DNA of 64,000 nucleotides from positions 1-64,000 of the forward strand of contig NZ_MOBP01000022.1 in assembly GCF_003732665.1 (NCBI RefSeq), given 5' to 3'. This stretch comes from Pseudomonas frederiksbergensis. GTDB lineage: Bacteria; Pseudomonadota; Gammaproteobacteria; Pseudomonadales; Pseudomonadaceae. The notes below the pieces were generated by a model. It saw only the letters and a program-made list of their open reading frames with translations, made no database searches and was not told the origin of the DNA. Below are positions 44,477 through 64,000 of the stretch, one piece after another (positions within the stretch are counted from its first letter, which is position 1; every line of letters begins with the position of its first letter). Both the position numbers and the translations under genes were made by a program.

Positions 44477-44531
44477 TTTATAGGGACGACGTGCCTTTGT
44501 GCTTCCTGCCTACTGATCCGGATGCTAAGAA

Positions 44532-47500
44532 ATGAATGCTGAAGACTCCTTGAAACTTGCTCGCCGGTTTATCGGGTTGCCCCTGGAAAAGCGCCAGATG
44601 TTCCTCGCGGCCTTGCACAAGGAAGGCGTGGATTTTTCCCAGTTCCCGATCCCGGCCGGGGTCGAGGCCGAGGATCGCCAGGCGCTGTCCTATGCCCAGC
44701 AGCGTATGTGGTTTCTTTGGCACCTGGACCCGCAAAGCGGCGCCTATAACCTGCCGGCGGCGGTGCGCCTGACCGGACGTCTGAATCAGGCTGCGCTGGA
44801 GCAAGCGTTCGCCAGCCTGATCGAACGCCACGAAACCCTGCGCACGGTGTTCCAGCAACAACCCGACGACAGCCTGTTGCAAGTCTCGGTGCAGCAACCG
44901 CTGGACATCGAGCGCATCGACCTCAGCGCCTGTTCGCCGGCAGAGCGTGAATCCCGGGTGGCCGAAGCCGCCGAGCAGCAATCGCTGATTCCATTCGATC
45001 TGGCCCAGGGCCCGCTGCTGCGGGTGCGTCTATTGAGGCTCGACGAGCAGGAACACGTGCTGCTGCTGACCTTGCACCACATCGTCTCCGATGGCTGGTC
45101 GATGAACGTGTTGATCGACGAATTCTGCCGTTTCTATGACGCCCATGATCAAGGCCGGACCCCGGATTTCGCGCCGCTGCCGATTCAGTACAGCGACTAC
45201 GCCCTGTGGCAGCGCCGATGGCTGGAAGCCGGGGAGCAGCAAAAACAACTGGATTACTGGCTGGCGCAATTGGGTGACGAACACCCGGTGATGGAGCTGC
45301 CGCTGGATCACCCGCGCCCGGTATTGCCGAGCTATCGCGGGCGCCGCCATGAGCACGTGGTCGACGCAGCCCTGGCCGAGCAATTGCGCGGGGTTGCCCG
45401 CCAGCACGGCGTCACGTTGTTCATGCTGTTGCTCGGTACTTTCAATATTCTGCTGCACCGTTACACCGGCCAGAACGACCTGCGCATCGGCGTGCCGATC
45501 GCCAACCGCAATCGCCGGGAAATCGAAGGGCTGATCGGTTTCTTCGTCAACACCCAGGTGCTGCGGGTGCAACTGGATGGCCAGACCCGTCTCGGCGATC
45601 TGCTGCGCGACCTCAAGGAGACCGCCCTCGGCGCCCAGGCCCATCAGGACTTGCCGTTCGAGCGTCTGGTCGAAGCGCTGAAACTGGAGCGCAGCCTGAG
45701 CTACAACCCGCTGTTCCAGGTGATGTACAACCATCAGCCGGAAGTGGCGGACGTCACCACGCTGAAGGTCGGCACCGGCCTGGAGCTGGGGGTCATCGAG
45801 TGGGAAAGCCGCAGCACCCAATTCGACCTGAGCCTCGATACCTATGAAAAGGCCGGGCAACTGCACGCGGCGTTTACCTACGCCAGCGACCTGTTCGAGC
45901 CGCAAACCATCGAACGCCTGGCCCGGCACTGGACCCATCTGTTGCGCAGCATCGTCAACGATCCGCAGCAACGGGTCGGCGAGATCCCGCTGCTGGACGC
46001 TGACGAATATCAGCAACTGGTCGCGGATTGGGGCCGCAACGACACGGTGTGGCCGAGTGAGCGCCCGGTGCACGAACTGTTTGAAACCGCTGCCGTGAAC
46101 ACCCCCGACGCCACCGCACTGATCTTCGACGGCCAACGGTTGGTCTACGGCCAGCTCAACGCCCGGGCCAACCGCTTGGCGCGCACGTTGGTGGCGCAAG
46201 GCGTGGGGCCGGACGTGCTGGTGGGGATCGCAGTGGATCGCGGGCTGGACCTGATCGTCGCGATTCTCGCGGTGCTCAAGGCGGGCGGCGCCTACGTGCC
46301 CCTGGACCCGCAATACCCCCGCGACCGCTTGCTGTGCATGATCGAAGACAGCGCCAGCCAGTTGATCCTCAGTCAGAGCCATCTGCTGGAACGCCTGCCC
46401 GTTCCTGCGGGCGTGGCGTGCCTGTGCCTGGATCAGGCCGATGCCTGGATGTCCCCGGACGAAAGCAATCTCGCGCGCCCGGTGTGGGCGGAAAACCTCG
46501 CTTATGTGATGTTCACCTCGGGTTCCACCGGTCGCCCGAAAGGCGTCGGCATCAGCCACGGCGCGTTGAGCAAACACGCCTTTGCTTCGCAGCATTACTA
46601 CAACCTCAGCGCCGCCGATTGCGCGCTGCAATTCGCCACGTTCAACTTCGATGCCTTTGGCGAGCAACTCTTCGGCCCGCTGACCTGCGGTGCTTCGGTG
46701 GTGCTGCGCGGCAACGACATCTGGGACAGCGAAACCCTGTACCGGCAGATCGTCGAGCAGGGCATTACCGTGATGGACCTGACCACGGCCTACTGGAACA
46801 TGGTCGCCAAGGAATTCGCCGCCGTCGGCCCCCGCGACTACGCGGCCCTGCGCCAGGTGCACAGCGGCGGTGAAGCGATGCCGCCGGAAGGCGTGCTGGC
46901 GTGGCGTCAGGCCGGTCTGGAACACGTCAAACTGCTGAACACCTATGGCCCGACCGAAGCCACCGTGACCGCCACCACACTGGATTGCAGCGACTACGTT
47001 TTCGCTCGCCAACCTTTGCCGCTGACCCTGCCCATCGGCAAGCCACTGCCGGGCCGCCACACCTACCTGCTCGATGAAAACGGCCAACCCGCCCCGGTCG
47101 GTGTGATCGGCGAACTGGTGATCGGCGGCGAGCTGCTGGCTCGTGGTTACTTCCAGCGCCCGGACCTGAGCGCCGAGCGGTTTATCCCCGATCCATTCTC
47201 CGGTTCCGGCGCACGCCTGTACCGCACCGGTGACCTGGCCCGGTTCAATGCCCAAGGGGTGATCGAGTACGTCGGTCGGGTTGACCATCAAGTGAAGATT
47301 CGCGGTTTCCGCATCGAGCTGGGTGAAGTCGAGGCGCGGTTGTTGGAATTGGAATCGGTTGGCGATGCCGTGGTGCTGGCGGTGCAGGGCGGTAGCAGCC
47401 TGCAACTGGTCGGCTACGTGGTGCCGAAGGACACTTCGTTGGTGAACGCCAGCGCCGAAGAACAAAACGCCGTCCGCGAAACAATCAAGGCGCAACTCAA

Positions 47501-50500
47501 AGACAACCTGCCGGATTACATGGTGCCCACGCACCTGCTGTTCCTCGCCGCTTTGCCGCTGAGCCCGAATGGCAAGCTCGACCGCAAGGCCTTGCCAGCC
47601 CCGGACGCCAGCCAGATGCAGCACACCTACGTGGCGCCGCGTAGCGAACTGGAACAGAAAATCGCCGGCATCTGGCAAGACGTGCTCAAGCTCGAGCAGG
47701 TCGGCCTGACCGATAACTTCTTCGAGTTGGGCGGTGATTCGATCATCTCGATTCAAGTGGTCAGCCGCTCGCGCCAGGCCGGGATTCATTTCAGTCCTCG
47801 CGACCTGTTCCAGCATCAAACCGTGCAAGGTCTGGCGGGTGTTGCGCAGCAAGGCGTCGCGGCGCTGGCCATCGATCAAGGCCCGGTGACCGGCGGGATG
47901 CCGTTGCTGCCGATCCAGCAAAGCTTCTTCGAAGAACAGATTCCACAGCGTCATCACTGGAACCAGGCAGTTTTGCTGCGTGCCCACCAAGGCCTGCAAT
48001 CGGCACCATTGGCGCAAGCGCTGAACGCGTTGCTGGCCCATCACGACGTGCTGCGTTCGCGCTTCACCGAAGGACGCGCCGAAGTGGCGGCCATCGCCGT
48101 CGACAACGAGTTGCTGTGGACCGCCGACAATGTCAGCGCCACCGATCTGGACGCGCTCTACGCCAAGGCCCAACGCAGCCTCGACCTGCAAAACGGCCCA
48201 CTGCTGCGCGGCGTGTTGGCGACCTTGAGCGATGGCAGCCAGCGCCTGTTGCTGGCGATCCATCACTTGGCAGTGGACGGCGTGTCCTGGCGCATCCTGC
48301 TGGAAGATTTGCAGCAGGCTTATCAACAAGCGCTGCAAAAGACAGCGATCAAACTCCCGGCGAAAACCAGTGCCTACAAGGCCTGGGGCGAGCATCTGCA
48401 GGCCTATGCCAGCAGCGAAGCCGTGCAAGCAGAATGGTCGTTCTGGCGCCAGCAACTGAGCGGCGCCTCCGTGGACTTGGCGTGGGACAACCCTCAAGGC
48501 AGTCAGCAAAGCCGTCATGCCCACGTGGTGCATAGCCGACTGGACAAAGCCTTCACCCAACAATTGCTGCAACAGGCGCCCGCCGCCTATCGCACCCAGG
48601 TCAACGATTTGCTGCTGACCGCCCTGGCCCGGGTGATCTGCCGCTGGACCGGCCACGCCGACACCCTGATCCAGCTCGAAGGCCACGGTCGCGAAGACCT
48701 GTTCGATGACATCGACCTGACCCGCACCGTGGGTTGGTTCACCAGCCTGTTCCCGGTGCGCCTGACGCCCGCCGACTCCCTGGCAGCGGCACTGAAACAG
48801 ATCAAGGAACAACTGCGCGCCATCCCGAACAAAGGCCTCGGTTTTGGCGTGTTGAAATACCTCGGCGATGAAGCCACGCAAGCCAGCCTCAAGACCTTGC
48901 CGACGCCGCGCATCACCTTCAACTACCTCGGTCAGTTCGACGGCAGTTTCGATGCCGAGGACGGTGCGCTGTTCAGCCCGGCCGGTGAAAGCGCCGGTGG
49001 CGAGCAAAGCGTCGAGGCGCCGCTGGACAACTGGCTGGGCGTCGAAGGCCAGGTGTTCGAAGGCGAACTGGACCTGCGCTGGACCTTCAGCCGCGAGGTG
49101 TTCAACGAAGCGACCATCGCCCGTCTGGCGGAGGAATACGCCCGGGAACTCGAAGCGCTGATCAGCCATTGCTGCCTGCCGCAGACCATGGGCGTCACGC
49201 CGTCGGACTTTCCCCTGGCGCGCATCGATCAGGCACAACTGGATGCGATCCCGGTGCCCGCCGCCAGCATCGAAGACATCTACCCGCTGTCGCCGATGCA
49301 GCAAGGCATGCTGTTCCACACCCTGTACGAACAGGGCACCGGCACCTACATCAACCAGTTGTGTGTCGATGTCGATGGCCTCGACGCCGAGCGTTTCCGC
49401 GACGCCTGGCAGGCGACCATGGATGCCCACGACATCCTGCGCAGCGGTTTTATCTGGCAGGGCGAGTTGCAGGAACAATTGCAAATCATCCATCGCCACC
49501 TTCAGTTGCCGTACGTGCTGCTCGACTGGCGCGAGCGCAACGACCTCGCCCAAGCCCTCAGGGATTTCACCGCCGCCGACCTCGCCCAAGGCTTCGACCT
49601 GACCCAGGCCGGGCTGCTGCGCCTGACCCTGATCCAGACCGGCGACACCCGTCATCACCTGATCTTCACCAATCACCACATCCTTATGGATGGCTGGAGC
49701 AGCGCGCAGATGCTCGGCGAGGTGTTGCAGCGTTACAGCGGTCAGCAACCGCCGCGTCCGGCAGGGCGTTATCGCGATTACATCCAGTGGCTGCAACGCC
49801 AGGACGGCGCGGTCAGCGAAGCGTTCTGGCTGGCGCAACTGGCAGACTTCCAGGAGCCGACCGTGTTGGCCCACGCCGCGGCAAGCGCTGGCGAGGTGCT
49901 GCTGGAAAGCGGTCACACGCTGCGGCATTTCGCGGCAGACGCGCTGCGTACCCAGCGCCTGAACGAGTTCGCCCGTCAGCAGAAAGTCACCGTCAACACC
50001 CTGGTGCAAGCCGCGTGGCTGCTGCTGTTGCAGCGCTACACCGGCAGCGAGTGTGTGGCGTTCGGCACCACCGTGGCCGGGCGTCCGGCGGACCTTGTGG
50101 GCATCGAGCAACAGGTCGGCCTGTTCATCAATACCTTGCCGGTGATCGCCGGTTCGCGTCCGGACCAGAGCGTCGGTGCGTGGCTGGCGGCGGTGCAGGC
50201 GCAGAACCTCAGCCTGCGCGAGTTCGAGCACACGCCGCTGGCCAATATCCAGCGCTGGGCCGGGCAGGGCGGTGAGTCGCTGTTCGACACCTTGCTGGTG
50301 TTCGAGAACTTCCCGATTTCTGAAGCCCTGCAACACGGCACCGCCCAAGGCGTGGTGTTCGGCGAAGTCGCCAACCAGGATCAGACCCACTATCCGCTGA
50401 CCCTGGGCGTGACCCTCGGCGACACTCTGGCGCTGCACCTGAGTTTTGATCAGGGGAAATTCAGCGTCGCGACGGTCGAGCGCCTCAGTGCGCAGTTGCT

Positions 50501-53500
50501 GCACCTGCTCGACACCTTTGCCGAGTCCGCCGAGCGACGCCTGGGTGAAATCGCTCTGGTCACGGCGCAAGAACAAACCCTGCAACAAGCGAACAATCAG
50601 CCGCAGCCGTACCCGGTGAATGTCGCGGTGCATCAGCGTTTTGCGGCGCTCGCAGCCGAGCGTCCAGAGCGCACGGCGGTGATCTTCGACGGTCAGCGTT
50701 TCAGCTACGGCGAACTCGACCTGCGGGCCAATCGCCTGGCCCATGAACTGGTGGCCCAAGGCGTCGGCCCGGAAGTGCGGGTCGGCGTGGCCATGCCCCG
50801 TGGCGAAGGCCTGATCGTGGCGTTGCTGGCGGTGCTCAAGGCCGGTGGCGCCTATGTGCCGCTGGATACCAGTTATCCCCGGGAACGCCTGACGTACTTG
50901 ATGCAGGATTCGGGTCTGGCGTTGCTGCTGAGCGATTCTCGGATTTGCGCGCAATTGCCGATTGAAGACGCCATGAAGGTGCTGGAACTGGATCGCCTCG
51001 ACCTGAGTGCGCATGCGGTCACGGCGCCGCTGGTCAACCTCGATCCGGACAACCTCGCCTACGTGATCTACACCTCCGGCTCCACCGGCAACCCGAAAGG
51101 CGTGAGCGTGACCCACGGTCCGTTGGCGATGCATTGCCAGGCCATCGGTGAACGTTATGAAATGCGCGACAGCGACTGCGAATTCCATTTCATGTCGTTC
51201 GCCTTCGACGGCGCCCATGAACGCTGGTTGACCAGCCTGACCCACGGCGCGTCGCTGCTGATTCGCGACGACAGCCTGTGGACCCCGGAGCAGACCTACA
51301 ACGCCATGATCGAACACGGCGTGACCGTGGTCGCGTTCCCGCCAGTCTACCTGCAACAACTGGCCGAACACGCCGAGCGCGAGGGCAACCCGCCGAAGGT
51401 GCGGATCTACTGCTTCGGCGGTGATGCGGTGCCGAACGCCAGTTTCGAACGGGTCAAGCGTGCGCTGAACCCGGAGTACATCATCAACGGCTACGGCCCG
51501 ACCGAAACCGTGGTTACGCCGCTGATCTGGAAGGCCGGGCGTGATGTGCAGTGCGGCGCCGCCTACGCGCCCATCGGCAGCCGCATCGGCGACCGTAGCG
51601 CCTACGTGCTCGACGCCGACCTTAACCTGTTGCCCCAAGGCATGGCCGGTGAGCTGTACCTCGGCGGCACCGGGCTGGCCCGGGGTTACCTGAACCGTCC
51701 GGGGCTGACGGCGGAGCGCTTTGTCGCCGATCCGTTCAGCGCCACGGGCGGCTTGCTCTATCGCACCGGTGACCTGGTGCGCCAACGCGCCGACGGCACC
51801 TTCGATTACCTGGAACGGATCGACAATCAGGTGAAGATCCGCGGTTTCCGTATCGAATTGGGGGAAATCGAAGCGCGCTTGCAGACCTTCGACGGTGTGC
51901 GTGAAGCGGTGGTCGTGGCTCAGGAAAGTGCTGGCAGCAAACGCCTGGTGGCTTATGTGGTCGGCGATGCTCAAGGCAAGGATTTCTCCGAATCACTGCG
52001 CGAACAACTCAAGGCTGCATTGCCGGCACACATGGTCCCGGCCTACATCTTGCTGCTGGAACGCATGCCGTTGACCCCCAACGGCAAGCTCGACCGCAAG
52101 AACCTGCCGCGCCCGGACGTCAGCCAATTGCAGCAAGCCTACGTGGCGCCGCAATCCGCGCTGGAACAGCAACTGGCGACGATCTGGCAGGACGTGCTGA
52201 AGCTGGAACGGGTTGGTTTGAGCGACAACTTCTTCGAGCTGGGTGGCGACTCGATCATCTCCATTCAAGTGGTCAGCCGCGCCCGTCAGGCCGGTTTGCG
52301 CTTCACCCCGAAAGACTTGTTCCAGCACCAGACCATTCAGGCACTGGTGGCGGTGGTGCAGACCGGCGAGCCGTTGCAACTGATCGATCAAGGTCCGGTG
52401 ACCGGTGAACTGCCGTTGTTGCCGGTGCATCAGGTGTTCTTTGCACAAGCTATTCCGGATCGTCATCACTGGAATCAGTCGGTGATGCTCAAGCCGACTC
52501 AAACCCTGGATCCTGAAGCGTTGGAGCGGGCCTTGGCCGCGCTGGTGATTCATCACGACAGCTTGCGGTTGAATTTCATCGAGCAGGGCGAAGGCTGGTC
52601 TGCGCAGTATCGCGATAACAAGGCCGAGCCGATCCTCTGGCGGGCCGATGTCGCCGATCTGGCCGCCCTCGAAACCTTGGGCAACCAGGCCCAGCGCAGC
52701 CTGCAATTGAGCGGCGGCTCGCTGATCCGCGCCGTGCTGGCGAACCTCGCCGATGGCTCGCAACGCTTGCTGTTGATCGTTCACCATTTGGTGGTGGATG
52801 GCGTGTCGTGGCGCATCCTTTTCGAAGATTTGCAGACGGCCTATCGCCAAGGCCAATTGCCGGCCAAGACCAGCGCGGTAAAAGCCTGGGCCCAAGCGCT
52901 GCAAGGTTATGCCGCCAGCGCACCGTTGCAGGCCGAGCTGATTTATTGGCAGCAGGAACTGCAAGGCGCGCCAGTCGCATTGCCGTGCGACAACCCGCAG
53001 GGCGGCCAGCAACATCAAAAAGCGTTGGCGATCCGCAGCCGCCTCGACAAAACCCTGACCCGGCAATTGTTGCAAGAGGCCCCGGCGGCCTATCGCACCC
53101 AGGTCAACGACCTGCTGCTGACCGCCCTGGCGCGGGTGATGGTGCGCTGGACCGGCGACGACAGCGTGTTGGTGCAGCTTGAAGGTCACGGTCGTGAAGA
53201 CCTGTTCGACAGCGTGGACCTGACCCGCACCGTCGGTTGGTTCACCAGCCTGTTCCCGGCGAAATTGACCCCGGTCACCGAGCTCGACGCCTCGCTGAAA
53301 CAGATCAAGGAGCAACTACGGGCCATCCCGAACAAAGGCATCGGCTTCGGTGCCCTTGCGCATCTGGGCGATGACCACGCACGGCAAACCCTGCAAGCGC
53401 TGCCAAAACCGCTCCTGACCTTCAACTACCTCGGCCAGTTCGATGGCAGCTTCGACGGGGCGCACGATGCCTTGTTCGTGCCGACCAGCGAATCCGGCGG

Positions 53501-56500
53501 CCAGGAAGTCAACATGCAAGGCCCGCTCGGCAACCAGTTGGCCCTCGATGGCCAGGTGTTTGGCGGCGAACTGGACCTGAGCTGGACCTTCAGCGCCGAG
53601 ATGTTCAACCCGGCGACCATCCAGCGTCTGGCCGACGATTACCTGCAAGAACTCACCGCGCTGATCGCCCATTGCTGCGACAGCGCAAACCGTGGCGTCA
53701 CGCCATCGGACTTCCCGTTGGCGCGGTTGTCGCAAGCGCAACTGGATGGGTTGGTGGTGCAGCCCCAGTCCATCGACGACATCTATCCGCTGTCACCGAT
53801 GCAGCAAGGCATGCTCTTCCATACGCTGCTGGAGCACGGCACCGGCGACTACATCAACCAGATGCGCCTGGACGTCGATGGCGTCGACCCGCAACGCTTC
53901 CGCGACGCCTGGCAAGCGGTGCTAGATGCCCACGACATCCTGCGCAGCGCGTTCCACTGGCAGGGTGATCTTGAGCAACCGGTGCAAGTGGTGCATCGCC
54001 ATATCGAGGTGCCGTTCCGCGTGCTGGACTGGCGTGAGCAAGTCGATCTCGACGCGGCTTTGAAGGCATTGGCCGATGAAGAGCGAGCCCAAGGCCTGGA
54101 CCTGACCCAGGCTCCGCTGTTGCGTCTGGTGCTGGTGCAAACCGCCACCGACCGGCATCACCTGATCTACACCAACCATCACATCCTGATGGACGGCTGG
54201 AGCAGTGCGCAGTTGCTCGGCGAGGTGTTGCAGCATTACAGCGGCCAGGGCGTGACGCGCCAACCGGGGCGTTATCGCGACTACATCGCGTGGCTGCAAC
54301 GTCAGGACGCGGCGGTCAGCGAAGCGTTCTGGCTGTCGGCGCTGAGCACCCTGGAAGAACCGACGCGACTGGCCCACGCCATCGCCCGGCCAAAAGAGAT
54401 CAGCGTCGGTTATGGCGATCACTACCAAGTGCTCGACGCCGACCTGACCCAACGTCTGGCCGAGTTTGCCCGCGCCTCGAAAGTCACTGTCAACACCCTG
54501 GTGCAAGCCGCATGGTTACTGCTGTTGCAGCGTTACACCGGTAAACACAGCGTGGCGTTCGGCGCGACGGTGGCCGGGCGTCCGGCGGACCTGCCGGGTG
54601 CCGAACAGCAGATCGGTCTGTTCATCAACACCCTGCCGGTGATCGCCGGCCCCCGTGCCGAGCAGAGCCTGGCGAGCTGGTTGCAGAGCGTGCAGGCGCA
54701 GAACCTGGCGTTGCGCGAGTTCGAGCACACGCCGCTGGCGGATATCCAGCGTTGGGCCGGGCAGGGCGGCGAGGCGTTGTTCGACACCCTGATGGTGTTC
54801 GAGAACTACCCGATCTCCGAAGCCCTGGAGCAGGGCGCGCCGCAAGGTTTGCGCTTCGGTCCGGTGGCCAACCATGAACAGACCAACTACCCGATGACCT
54901 TGCTGGTGAGCCTTGGCGAGCAGCTATCGGTGCATTTCAGCTATCAGCACGACAGTTTTGCACCATCCGCCGTGGCGCAGTTGGGCGGGCACTTGCAGCA
55001 CCTGCTGGCCCAGATGACCGGCGCCGGCGAACGTTCGCTCAGCGAATTGACCTTGCAGGATTCTGTCGTCCTGACCGCGGAGGCGAACTTCGCCACTGAG
55101 CTGTGCATTCACCAGCGCATTGCGAACCAGGTCGCCGCCACGCCGGATGCCCTGGCCGTGACCTTCGCGCAAACGCACCTGAGCTACGCCGAACTCGACA
55201 GCCAGGCCAATCGCCTGGCGCACAAATTGATTGAACTGGGCGTCGGCCCGGAAGTGCGGGTTGGCGTGGCGATGCAGCGTTCCGAGCAACTGTTGATCGC
55301 GCTGCTGGCGGTGCTCAAGGCCGGTGGCGCCTATGTGCCGCTGGACCCGGATTACCCGGCCGAACGCGTGGCCTACATGCTCGAAGACAGCCGCGCCTTG
55401 GTGTTGCTGACGGAGCAGGAAGTGGCGGCGACGTTGCAAGTCGGCGTAGGTACACAAGTGCTGCTGATGGATCAGATCCAGCTCGGCAATTATTTGTCCA
55501 GCGCTCCAGAAACGTCGGTCGCCCCGGACAACCTCGCCTACGTGATCTACACCTCCGGCTCCACCGGCAAACCGAAAGGCGTGGCCATCGCCCATCGCAA
55601 TGTCATGGCGCTGATCGACTGGTCGCAATCGGTGTACAGCCGCGACGACATCCAGGGCGTGCTGGCCTCGACCTCGGTGTGTTTCGACCTGTCGGTGTGG
55701 GAACTGTTTGTCACCCTGTCCAACGGTGGCTCGCTGATCATCGCCCGCAATGCCCTGGAACTGCCGCAACTGCCGGCCCGGGATCAGGTGCGCCTGATCA
55801 ACAGCGTGCCGTCGGCGATTGCTGCGTTGCAGCGTGCCGGGCAGATTCCGGACAGCGTGCGCATCATCAACCTGGCCGGCGAACCGCTGAAACAGGCGCT
55901 GGTGGACACGCTGTATGAGCAGGCCAACATCGAGCACGTCTACGACCTCTACGGCCCGTCGGAAGACACCACCTATTCGACCTGGACCCGCCGCGAGGCC
56001 GGCGGCACCGCGAGCATCGGCCATGCGTTGAAGCACACCAGCAGCCATTTGCTGGACGCCGATTTGCAGCCGGTGCCTCAAGGCGTTTCTGCGGAGCTGT
56101 ACCTGGCCGGCGCCGGCATCACGCGCGGTTACCTGGCCCGCCCGGGGATGACTGCCGAGAAGTTTGTGCCTAACCCGTTCTCCACCAACGGCGAGCGTCT
56201 GTACCGCACCGGCGACCTGACCCGTTATCGCGAGGACGGCGAACTGGAGTACATGGGCCGTATCGACCATCAAGTGAAAATCCATGGTTTCCGCATCGAG
56301 CTGGGCGAAATCGAAGCGCGACTGCAGGCGCAGCCAACGGTCACAGAAGCGGCGGTGTTGGCCTTCGATGCCGAGGGTGGCGCGCAATTGGTGGCGTATG
56401 TGGTCGCCCCATCACTGGCGCTGGACGACAGCGAGGCGCAACGACAATTGCGCGAGGGACTAAAGACTGCGCTCAAGTCTTCGTTACCTGACTACATGAT

Positions 56501-56902
56501 TCCGGCGCATCTGGTGTTCCTCGGGCAATTGCCCCTGACCCCCAACGGCAAACTCGACCGCAAGGCCCTGCCGGCGGTGGACGCGAGCCAGATGCAGGCC
56601 AGTTATGTCGCGCCGGTCAGCGAACTTGAACAACAGGTCGCGGCGATCTGGCAGCAAGTCCTCACCGTTGAGCGCATCGGCTTGCACGACCACTTCTTCG
56701 AACTGGGCGGGCATTCGCTGCTGGCGGTCAACGTGGTGTCGCGCATCGCCCTGGAACTGGGGCTGACGCTGACGCCGCAATTGTTATTCCAGCACCCCGT
56801 CCTGGGCGATTTCGTCGCTCACCTCGCTACCGAAGACGGGGCCATCGATGAACAGAAACTGAACAAGCTGGAAGCCCTGCTTGACGAAATGGAGGAAGTC
56901 TA

Positions 56903-56903
<1 letters not shown>
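44532..56903 (+). CDS. pvdI: Pyoverdine-type non-ribosomal peptide synthetase, three modules (C-A-T-E, C-A-T-E, C-A-T)
   Basis: A 4123-aa synthetase. Condensation: LCL-type C1 (HHIVSDGW near residue 182), DCL-type C2 and C3 (PLSPMQQGMLFHT; HHILMDGW near 1715 and 3216). Adenylation: A1 near 500-1000, A2 near 2040-2480, A3 near 3530-3960, each with TSGSTG. Carriers: GGDSI near 1068 and 2572, GGHSL near 4060. Epimerase domains follow T1 and T2 (HHLAVDGVSW, HHLVVDGVSW). Hand-read codes: DAEDHGTVTK (basic, Lys-like), DGEACGGVTK (hydroxyornithine-type) and DLWNNALTYK (near the Ala code). Predicted product: D-Lys, D-acyl-hydroxyOrn, L-Ala. The C subtypes fit the E positions. No thioesterase; a short acidic tail may dock to the next protein. 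Symbol by analogy. Confidence 0.9.

Positions 56904-64000
<7,097 letters not shown>

Noticed and set aside
45030..51974. A 2314-codon open frame antisense to the first NRPS, and a similar 2308-codon frame antisense to the second (56900-63826)
   Set aside because: Long antisense frames arise from the GC-rich third positions of the NRPS genes. The translations are low-complexity, His/Gln/Arg-rich and carry no domain, and the sense frames show complete NRPS motifs.

Overview
The window reads as chromosomal DNA of a fluorescent Pseudomonas (P. fluorescens complex). The pointers are the 5S rRNA, the many copies of the Pseudomonas REP/REPIN palindrome (core GGGAGCGGGCTTGCTCGCG), two RsmX-type small RNAs, a DUF1652 protein, a P. 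putida-type isonitrile hydratase, and pyoverdine-type NRPS genes behind PvdS iron-starvation boxes. Coding density is high, and third positions are strongly GC-biased except in a few AT-richer islands (about 31.7-33.5 kb and 37.0-38.0 kb).

Layout. 0-0.3 kb: end of an rRNA operon (5S plus terminators). 0.4-3.5 kb: a luciferase-like oxidoreductase and a stand-alone PBP2 (mrdA paralogue). 3.5-13.7 kb: a catabolic/transport island built from two paralogous LysR/MHS-transporter divergons enclosing a class II aldolase, a 2-hydroxyacid dehydrogenase, a third MHS transporter, a RidA protein and an RraA-like protein, followed by an M20 amidase. A histone-deacetylase-fold amidohydrolase follows. 15.1-27.7 kb: a quinohemoprotein amine dehydrogenase (QHNDH) locus. 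It holds a sigma-54 activator, the maturation genes qhpF-qhpE-qhpG, a divergent phenylacetaldehyde-type dehydrogenase with a canonical sigma-54 promoter, then qhpA-qhpD-qhpC-qhpB. Amine would be oxidised in the periplasm to aldehyde, which the dehydrogenase converts to acid. QhpD, QhpG, QhpE and QhpF build, trim and export the cross-linked CTQ subunit QhpC.

27.8-44.3 kb: mixed accessory genes (LprI-like protein, ADP-ribosylglycohydrolase, SRPBCC protein plus APH-type kinase, delta-60 repeat protein, isonitrile hydratase with a divergent GlxA-type regulator, alpha/beta hydrolase, PI-PLC-like protein, GH15 glucoamylase with SDR, MFS). Two rsmX-like sRNA genes lie 638 bp apart and flank a 136-bp tandem REP array.

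42.3-64 kb: siderophore region. A JmjC/cupin-SCP2 fusion protein sits behind an exact PvdS box and is divergent from a type II thioesterase. Two giant NRPS genes follow, the second cut by the window end. Module order and hand-read adenylation codes predict D-Lys, D-(N5-acyl)hydroxyornithine, Ala, Gly, D-Thr, which fits part of a pyoverdine side chain. No database search was run; family calls rest on motifs and recalled family knowledge.
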